Origin: Polytrichum commune
Taxonomy: Eukaryota; Streptophyta; Polytrichopsida; Polytrichales; Polytrichaceae
NCBI GenBank assembly: GCA_950295325.1
Contig: OX485803.1
Location: 71,813,554-71,877,553, forward strand
Direction of reading: 5' to 3'
DNA length: 64,000 nt
A program made the translations under genes and the position numbers. The notes beneath the pieces were generated by a model. The model was not told the origin of the DNA, did not search any database, and saw nothing but the letters and a program-made list of their open reading frames with translations. The stretch's first letter is position 1. Every line of letters begins with the position of its first letter. Below, piece after piece: positions 56,891 to 64,000 of this stretch.

Positions 56891-57940
56891 CAATCTATTC
56901 ACCTTCAAAAAAAATTATCATTGACAATGCACAAATTATGCAATACTATGCAAGTTGCTATAATATTGGGCATGTTCCTCAAAGATACTTCAAATTGCTT
57001 CATTACCAACCTTCATGTATTTTCCAAAATTCCAATGCATTTTTTGCACATATATTGGTTGGAAATTGAATAAAATTTGGATTTGTCTCCTTCCCGGATA
57101 ATATAGCATTTTCACCCTTAAATAGATTGTACATTCAATGTCTCACAAGATATGCAACGTGTCCTATAAGTTTATATTGCTAAAACTTACTTTCTATGCA
57201 ACATCATCCAAATTCTGTAATCCAAAAAACAACCCAATCATGAAGACTTTCTATCCAGCTAAACTCATAATTTCATAATACATAGTTTGGTCCAACAATT
57301 ATTTATAAAATAATAGGCTTCTCTAGTAATAGTATTCACCGCCAATTACAAGAGCTAAAAGATGAATATGTAACTTATTTATTGTCCCTATGATGTAAGA
57401 TATATCATGCAAGTGCTCAAACCTTGAAGCTAAAATTTTAAATTATGATTTATTTGGAGTTTGCACAAAAACTAATTGAAGATGTTTCCTAACAACTCGA
57501 CAAAAACTTTCTTATCATTTTTTATAATACACTATTGTGGACCTCATATAAGTCTCTTATGCTTTGCAACCCATCACCACTACCCAACCTATGTAATGAT
57601 AATGCGACCTTCTCTTCCACCAACACAATAACTCTAAAACGGGCAACTTCTTTCTTCAAATAGGGGCCCAACCTCCTACACAAAAATCTAAATGTAATGT
57701 ATTTTACTCGAGTTCATTTCCTAAAAAAATTCTTTGTCCACGAACTTAACAACAAAGGATCCACAAATCCGTACATTTGTTCTTGACACCATGTGCTCCT
57801 CTTTCTATGCCCCATATTCTCATAAACCAACCTCAAAATTACAAACTTCTCCCATTTTCCTTGCAAAATCAATGTTCGAATGTCCACAACATGCTTCACA
57901 AGCATGTACAAAAACATGTAAAATCCTAAGAGCAAAATAA
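56890..57940 (-). pseudogene. PIF/Harbinger-type transposase, heavily decayed
   Basis: Seen, right to left: RKRSTWCQEQMYGF (about 57860), RFLCRRLGPYLKKEVARFRV and SLHRLGSGDGLQSIRDLYEV (57690-57550), FEHLHDISYIIGT (57410), LALVIGGEYYY (57340), YKLIGHVAYLVRH (57170), then NALEFWKIHEGW and SLRNMPNIIATCIVLHNLCI (57040-56920). Known: this order matches the DDE transposase of plant PIF/Harbinger elements; the block IIGAIDGSHI normally holds the first Asp and here reads IIGTINKLHI, so that Asp is lost. Many stops and shifts lie between blocks. It cannot be active. Confidence 0.85.
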
Positions 57941-60631
57941 TTGTCTCTTCCTCCTCTCATCCATTGCAACCATGCTTGCTAGAATTCATGGTGAAAACAA
58001 GCGAAAACAAGAAGACAAGACAAGTGAAGACTAGAAACAACAAAAGAATGGTCAAACTTGAAACTTTTCCAAAACTGCCCTTTTTAGGCATTTTTTTTAT
58101 AAAAAAATCAGCACATTCACTTTTTGGTGCATGGACATTCCTCCTTGTCCGCATTTGGTTTAAACCTACTGTATTGAGGGGCCCAAATACTTTGCAAATT
58201 GCTTTTTTTCAAGAAATCATACCACGGAAGTTGGACCGTGGGAAAAAAGGCCATCTTCATTCCATGGTCCATGGGTGCATGCAAGCCGGCCCTAATATAA
58301 GTTGCACGTTTTCGTGACATTTGTTGTGTTTGAATTCTCAATTCTTTTCTTTTCTTTCATCATCGTGTGGCAAGTCGCATTTAAGGAGTTCATCCCATGA
58401 GACACATCAAGTGGGTAATGATTATGTGGCAAGTCGCTTGCTTAACAATGAATGATGATGAACATTAATGGCTCGGGGGGACATGTTATGTCTCACAGAG
58501 CCCAGACAACTCTGGCAGCCTGCCCTTTCCCCCAACAAAAAGCATTTGATACTGACCTTTTCAAATTCGACTGAGGAAATAATACCTTCGTTGGACTTAC
58601 ACCCCTGACAATCTTGCAGCCTAGCCTGCACCTCTGCTACTCTTTTCTCTGCATTTATACATTTATTTATTTTGATAATTTTATTTTTGATGAATTTGAA
58701 TCAATAAGATTTTGATCTGTAAGAGTTTTGGAAATTCTTGCTGTGACTGAACAACTCCCCCTTCTGCCTCCAGTGCAGTCACCAGGTTGGTGTAACTCAG
58801 GGCCACTTCACACACAAGCCAAGTGCCGGGACCATGAGATTGTGAGAGCCCAAACACACCTCCAAAATCATGTCGTGCGGTCACGGGCCCTCAAGTGTAG
58901 TGTGAAGCCGTAAGTGACCGGGCCCTCAACCCAATGCCATTTCAATGAATTTCTATTCACACGGGTCTTCACACATGATCAAATTCGAAGAAACCAACGG
59001 TTGTGAGCGTTCGGAGTGTCATGGTCTCCCGGTCTGGTGGTAGGCATGCCTCCGAGAGGCGGTTTTTGAGAATAGTCCAAGTGACCATGAAACACGATCC
59101 ATTCGATGCCACGTAGGAATCCACCCATGTAGACGTTACCTCCATCTTGCTGCATCCACTCACATACTCACTCCGTTGGTCCCTCAAGCGTAGCGTGAAG
59201 CGAACTTGGACCGGCTCCGCCTCCGCCGTTTCCACCAACGAGAGTGCTTGAGGTGTAAATTATCACGGGCTCGCAGTCTCACGTGCTATGATCGGGGGAA
59301 AACCGGCGGTTAGCTACAAATGAACCGGTTGAGTTTAAGAAATAAGCGGTTGAAGTTCAAAACTGCAGGAAAATTAATGAATCAGTTAGGTTTAAGAAAT
59401 AAGCGATTGAAGTTCAAGACTGCAAGAAAATTACCGATCATTTAGAGGACTTTATAAAATATACCCCAATTCAATAAAGGAAAACCGAAGGATGTCGTCA
59501 ACATGTAACCAGTTGGACTTGCAAACACGAGGATCTCAACCGATTAGTATAATGCCCAAAAACCTCCCCCGTCACTGCTCGTGTGTGAAGGGGCCCTCAT
59601 TCGGTAGCCTCGGCACCGGATTCTATGTTCGGGGAAAACCAACGGCTAGTTCATTATCAGCCGATGGATTTCCCCTCATGGCGGGTCCAAATTTCCAACC
59701 ATCGGATGGCAATCCAACTGTAATTTCAATCCTCCGGCAATTAGCCGATGGACCAGAAAATGTCCCGGAAATGTAGCCGATTCTTCTTGTGAGTTACTGG
59801 ATTTTAGCCGAAAGCATCCAGAGCGCTATTTGTCTGGGGCATCTAATGATGCACTTGAGGAAGTACCCTAAACCTTAAACTTTTTGAATTATGCAACCTT
59901 TTCATGACCAAATCCAATTGCTTCTATGAAGAATTGGGGGACCCTTGGCCTTCAAGCGGTGAAAGCATTGCTAGGTTCAATTCCTACCAAGGATATTAAC
60001 TCTTCAAATTTAAAGTTTTGAACATGCCATTCTTTTCAGTTATTCAAGATGTTGTACTAAGAAATGAATTCTAATAACTTTTCATACATTTTTTAAACAA
60101 TTAGTGCCGATATGAATTCCATTTAATCGGATATTGGCCAATGAAAATATGAAAATATAGGCAATTGGCCAATTAATTTTACACAAGACCGGCTGTTGCC
60201 GATGTAAATTGGGAAAAATCCGACCCTTCGTAGCAACTACCGGCAATTAGCCACTAAGGCTTCAAAAACTTCCCAAACTCTGACCGGAGTAAACGTGAGG
60301 TTCGCGAGCCTCCATTTCACGCTCCCCACCTCCAGTGCAGAGGGCGACGTGGGTTGAGGAGCGTTTGTGCATGTGTTTTGGTAAAGGAAACCCAGCAGGC
60401 TATCCATGGCAATGTGTAGCTTCGGCATTGGCAGTCAACACCTATTCACCGTGCTAGTCAGCCTAGGGTTTCTGTGCTTTTTCCCCCGGGAATCAAATTC
60501 CTTAACAGCATTGTCAGTCTTCCTGACTCCTGAGATTAGCCCCCAGCCAATGAGCGAGTCCGCCCTACAAAATTCGTTATACAACAGATCATACTGAGGT
60601 GGGCGGATGCTAAACGCTTAATCTCCCCAAC
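57941..60631. other. Gene-free region with a small tandem duplication
   Basis: A segment of about 60 bp containing GTTTAAGAAATAAGCG, TTGAAGTTCAA and CTGCA is present twice at 59322-59435. CCGATGG and CCGGCAATTAGCC motifs are scattered at 59640-60250. No gene is supported. Confidence 0.65.
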
Positions 60632-61492
60632 TAAGGTAATTTAGAAATACCATAACCCGTGAAAGTAAGGTGATTTGCATTGAAGATCTGGTCTGACAAT
60701 CATGAGATAATTTTCCAAGATAGACGAGAAGGATTCATGAAGAATGCAAGTTGTTTCATATTTTTCTGTCTTGTACAAAAAATGCTACAAATTTTCAAAG
60801 TGAAAAGTTGTCAAACCCCCTACTCGTTCACTAGATTCTTCCTACACCGAACACGGTAATCCGCATTTCCATACAGAACATCGCCTAAATCGGTTACCTC
60901 ATGAGTACATTAACACTTGACTCCCATTGGCTACACTAAGGGCATGCCCAGGAGAGATAGTAAGCAACCCGCCAAAAATAATGTATTATATGGTGTTTAG
61001 GGTGTTTGGGGAGCCCTCCATCTTGGGCGGGGCAGCTCATCTTGAGTCAGAGCCCACCAAAGCCTAGGCATACCCCCGGTATAATTAGGAAGCAATCAAT
61101 AAGACAACGACACCTATTATCTGACATGGGATAAAGTAGGATATCGGAGTATCTGATGTTAAAGTAATCTCTTGGCGGGCCGGAGGAGGGTCGCCATATG
61201 AACCATTTATGGCGTTGGAAGGCCTTTACTATACCCGGGCCGGTTCTAAATTATGCCGGACCGGACATTGGTGGGGCTCAATTTATGCCGGTACCGCCAC
61301 CTAAGAACCCGGGATGCCCCATTTTTGGCGTTGGCATGCCCCATGGCGAGGCTGCTGGGGACGCCCTAAGTGTGCACGCATTGAAGTTGCCGCCGAGCCA
61401 TGATCCGTTTTAGAAATAACACTTCACCATTATGACGGCGATCTAGTGCACGGCTAGAGGGTGGTTAACCGCTTATGGTATTTCTACCTTAA
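60632..61492. mobile_element. MITE copy 1, interrupted by a nested MITE
   Basis: Its left end carries TAGAAATACCATAACCCGT, and an eroded inverted copy (GGTATTTCTACC) is its right end. Left and right parts are nearly identical to copy 2 (61489-61919) once the insert at 60940-61366 is removed. Superfamily not determined. Confidence 0.75.
60940..61366. mobile_element. Tourist/PIF-like MITE, 427 bp, TAA duplication
   Basis: Ends read GGGCATGCCCAGGAG and, inverted, GGGCGTCCCCAGCAG. TAA flanks both sides (60937-60939 and 61367-61369). A 3-bp TAA/TTA duplication with GGGC ends fits PIF/Harbinger-derived MITEs. Copy 2 of the outer MITE gives the empty site. Confidence 0.75.
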
Positions 61493-61919
61493 GGTAGAAA
61501 TACCATAACCCGTGAAAGTAAGGTGATTTGCATTGAAGATCCGGTCTGACGATCATGAGATGATTTTCCAAGGTAGACTAGAAGGTTTCATGAAGAATGC
61601 AAGTTGTTTCATGTTTTTTGGGCCCTATACAAAAAAAAATATCACAGTTTTTCAAAGTGGAAAGTTGTCCAATGCCCCTACTCGTTCATTGGATTCTCCC
61701 TACACCGAACACGGTAATCCGCATTTGCATACGAAGCATTGCTTAAATCGGTTACCTCGTGAGTACATTAACGCTTGACTCGCATTGGCTACACTGAGCG
61801 TACACGCATTGAAGTTGCCGCCGAGCCATGATTCGTTTTAGAAATGGCACTTCACCATTATGACGGCGGTCTGGTGCACGGCTAGAGGGTGGTTAACGGG
61901 TTATGGTATTTCTATCTTA
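61489..61919. mobile_element. MITE copy 2, abutting copy 1
   Basis: About 430 bp, ends TAAGGTAGAAATACC and, inverted, TAAGATAGAAATACC. At the junction with copy 1 the two ends form a perfect 28-bp palindrome (61477-61504): GGTATTTCTACC, TTAA, GGTAGAAATACC. Confidence 0.8.
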
Positions 61920-62912
61920 TCCCACTTCCTCCTAGGACATGAAACACACGATTAGTACGAGATAGTTCGCAAAATCCAAATCAAGGTTGTTAGCCGTTCT
62001 CCTCGTAATAAGTGAAGATTTTTGCACTCATTAAATGGTCGTATAGGTCCCCTCCCCCTCTCAATTGTGTTGACTGCTAGGACGAGAATGATTATCATAT
62101 TTTGAGCAAGCAATCCAATCTTTTGTGAAGTAGGAAAACCGAGAACAGTGAATGACCACTACTAGTGCACTAGACTAGGGGCAACATGATTCTGGTGCGG
62201 ACCCGAAATGGCTAATTGTAAAAGTGGTGGCCCGAAAAGGATGCAGTGATAGGTGGGATGCAGTGATTGGCCGGATAGGTGCTATTTCACACTAAATGTG
62301 ATCACTTTTGGGTGCCGTTGAGTTAACCATTTTGTGTGCATTCATATCCAGAGTAGGATATTTTGATGCTCAATCTAGACAAGTTTGACTTACTTGCCTT
62401 TCCAAAACAAATGTGACTAATTGTTTGCATGGAGTAGAATTATGAAACGACTTGCATTCCTTCACCCATTTCCTCTACTCCATCTTTGAAAAGTATTGCA
62501 CAAATTTCAAGCCACTCCTTCTAGCTAAATCAACTTATTTTTCACCGTTTTCCGTATATCTACCTTGAACATGTGTATTTTTGGTAGTCATTCTTGGAGC
62601 CACACCAAAACACATATCAATCAAATATAGGTGTCCAAGTAAGATAAGTAACCAATTATGCACATCTACCTAAATTACTCCCAGCCCATACTTTTTTGTG
62701 GTCAAGAGCCATGCCTATACTTAGAGAGGAAACATAGGCAACTACACCCCCTATGCAAGTTCCTAGCACAACTTCAAACCCCACATCAAATTAACATACC
62801 CTGTTCATACCACCACTAGGGGGGGATCACATGATCATAACACTACAACGATTAAAGTTAGTTACACTGGACGTGCATTCTAAAATTTCACAACGATTTT
62901 CAATCCCATGGG
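61920..62912. other. Gene-free AT-rich DNA
   Basis: No coding frame, repeat array or RNA gene is recognised. Confidence 0.65.
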
Positions 62913-63021
62913 GTGCACTAGATTTGGGCGAACCAACCCATATACTCATTCCTTGTTGGATGCCTAAACCCTTATCTCCAAGGAACCAGTGTATGGGTTG
63001 GTTCGCCCAAGCCGGATGCAC
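62913..63021. repeat. Long hairpin, miRNA-precursor-like or tiny fold-back element
   Basis: Arms 62924-62955 and 62979-63010 pair over 32 bp with three mismatches; 19 bp are perfect (TTGGGCGAACCAACCCATA). The loop is 23 nt. Weaker pairing extends outwards to GTGCA on both sides. Either strand could form it. No conserved plant miRNA is recognised in the arms. Confidence 0.7.
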
Positions 63022-64000
63022 TATATTTACAGATTCAAATTGACATGAGTGGGAAATGATGCTATCTTAACGCTTATTTCCACCTACCATGATCATTTTT
63101 AGGGTGTTTGTTTTTGGATAGTATCCCATTACTTGCAATTTTTTCATTTGACAAAATAATCTCAATTAGAAAGAACAAAAGTGGCCTTCAAAACTTGCAT
63201 GTAAGTTTGAACTGAAATATCTCATTTTTCTTTTGAAGAATTATAGAAAGAAATTGACAAGACAAAATAGTTACAACTTTTGTTATCATATAGAATTTGC
63301 ACAAGGTTTAAGATGTACGTGTTTTCTTCCATATTTTCTCATAAAGGTTATAAAAGTAAATGGTAGGGGGGGGGGGTCAAAAGTACCCACTCAAGTCACT
63401 TTGGTTCTCTACCATTGAGTGCGCCCCCTAAGTTTCAATCCAGTAGAAATATTGAAACCTACAACGTGGACCTTTGATGTTAAATGTGTTGTGGGTTGGT
63501 AAATAGGTTGCACCCACAATGCTATCCTCGGACTTTTTTTTAATGAGGAACTTAGTTCAACAGTGCCCACATTATTACCATGTAGGCTCAATATATATAG
63601 TTCCATCTCTTGCACTAGATCGTTTTACAGTCTGCAAAGATGGTTACAAATACTCAGAAGAAGAAAAATAAATTAGTCATGTAGAGGAAGATAACTTCAC
63701 TAAATAGTCCATTAGTGTGGTGAAAAATTCATATGGGAATAGGTAATGTGGGCCAAAGACCCTGTGCCTTCCCCTAAGTCTTCCGGGAGACTTCCGACCA
63801 ACACCCTGAGTATTAGGTCAAGGACAGAAGTATCCACAAAAAATAGTAACCCACATCAATTTTATTAGACAAACAATGAAAGCCGCCCACACTAATTTCA
63901 AACTAGAGATAAATTGGCATGGGGTGTAAGTATGTTAAAGTGGGTCAAAAAAAAGCGCTATGGTTTATTGATACCATAGCAATTTTGGTCAAATGCCTAG
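63022..64000. other. Gene-free AT-rich end of the window
   Basis: No gene or repeat family is recognised; a 10-G run lies at about 63365-63376. Confidence 0.65.

Noticed and set aside
57964-58317. Plus-strand frame of 117 residues
   Set aside because: No motif, low-complexity start, and it lies in DNA without other coding signs.
59940-60000. tRNA-like B box (AGGTTCAATTCCTACC)
   Set aside because: No A box at the right distance and no cloverleaf or acceptor stem.

Overview
The window reads as a repeat-rich nuclear segment of a land plant. Evidence: genes with many small GT..AG introns, an interstitial TTTAGGG-type tract, a decayed Ty1/copia element with a tRNA-Met primer site, a decayed PIF/Harbinger transposase of the plant type, and hAT-like and CACTA-like elements with intact target duplications. 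Some gene families here (a DUF7869-like protein, a ParB-fold protein, a ParB-plus-methyltransferase-like protein) make me lean to a seed-free plant such as a fern, lycophyte or bryophyte, but that is a weak inference and no species is proposed. I see no obvious single-copy housekeeping gene; almost everything looks like mobile or multi-copy DNA.

Left part (1-9.5 kb): a broken DUF7869-like gene runs leftwards off the window. Clusters of a 22-bp palindrome (arms TTTACGAACG and CGTTCGTAAA, variable central two bases) lie in the 5 kb upstream of it. An apparently intact two-exon gene at 7226-9506 runs rightwards and encodes a protein with a ParB/DGQHR-like motif (DGQHSLE). The palindromes lie upstream of both genes and fill much of the right gene's short intron.

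Middle (9.5-23 kb): a ten-exon gene (16492-22665) encodes a ParB-like domain (EGNHRL) near the N end and a beta-class N6/N4 DNA methyltransferase-like domain at the C end, with altered catalytic motifs. It is preceded by, and contains in its fifth intron, long arrays of a 64-bp satellite studded with a second palindrome (arms CCCTCTCG and CGAGAGGG). One 11-T run breaks its frame once. Two ParB-fold genes, each set among its own unrelated family of 20-22 bp palindromes, is the most striking pattern in the window.

23-44 kb: old transposon genes. A leftward gene with a CPCxxC N-terminal motif (23.3-24.4 kb) and further leftward unidentified coding relics (24.9-27.4 kb) lie beside a rightward gene A (about 29.9-31.2 kb). 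A paralogue of A, gene B, lies at 40.4-43.1 kb and ends before a CACTA-type terminus at 43955. Between A and B sit an intact 690-codon gag-like gene on the minus strand (33348-35420) in TCCGG-rich DNA and a 1.6-kb hAT-like element (36165-37788) made largely of GTCCGCCCC repeats.

44-64 kb: a 1.5-kb non-autonomous CACTA (44033-45535) carrying a possible SINE-like segment, the decayed copia (46.0-50.4 kb, minus strand), a 3.5-kb hAT-like element inserted beside the copia promoter (50433-53941), a dead PIF/Harbinger transposase (56.9-57.9 kb), a pair of MITEs with a Tourist-like MITE nested in one (60.6-61.9 kb), and a strong 32-bp-stem hairpin at 62.9 kb. The rest is AT-rich DNA with no gene I can support.
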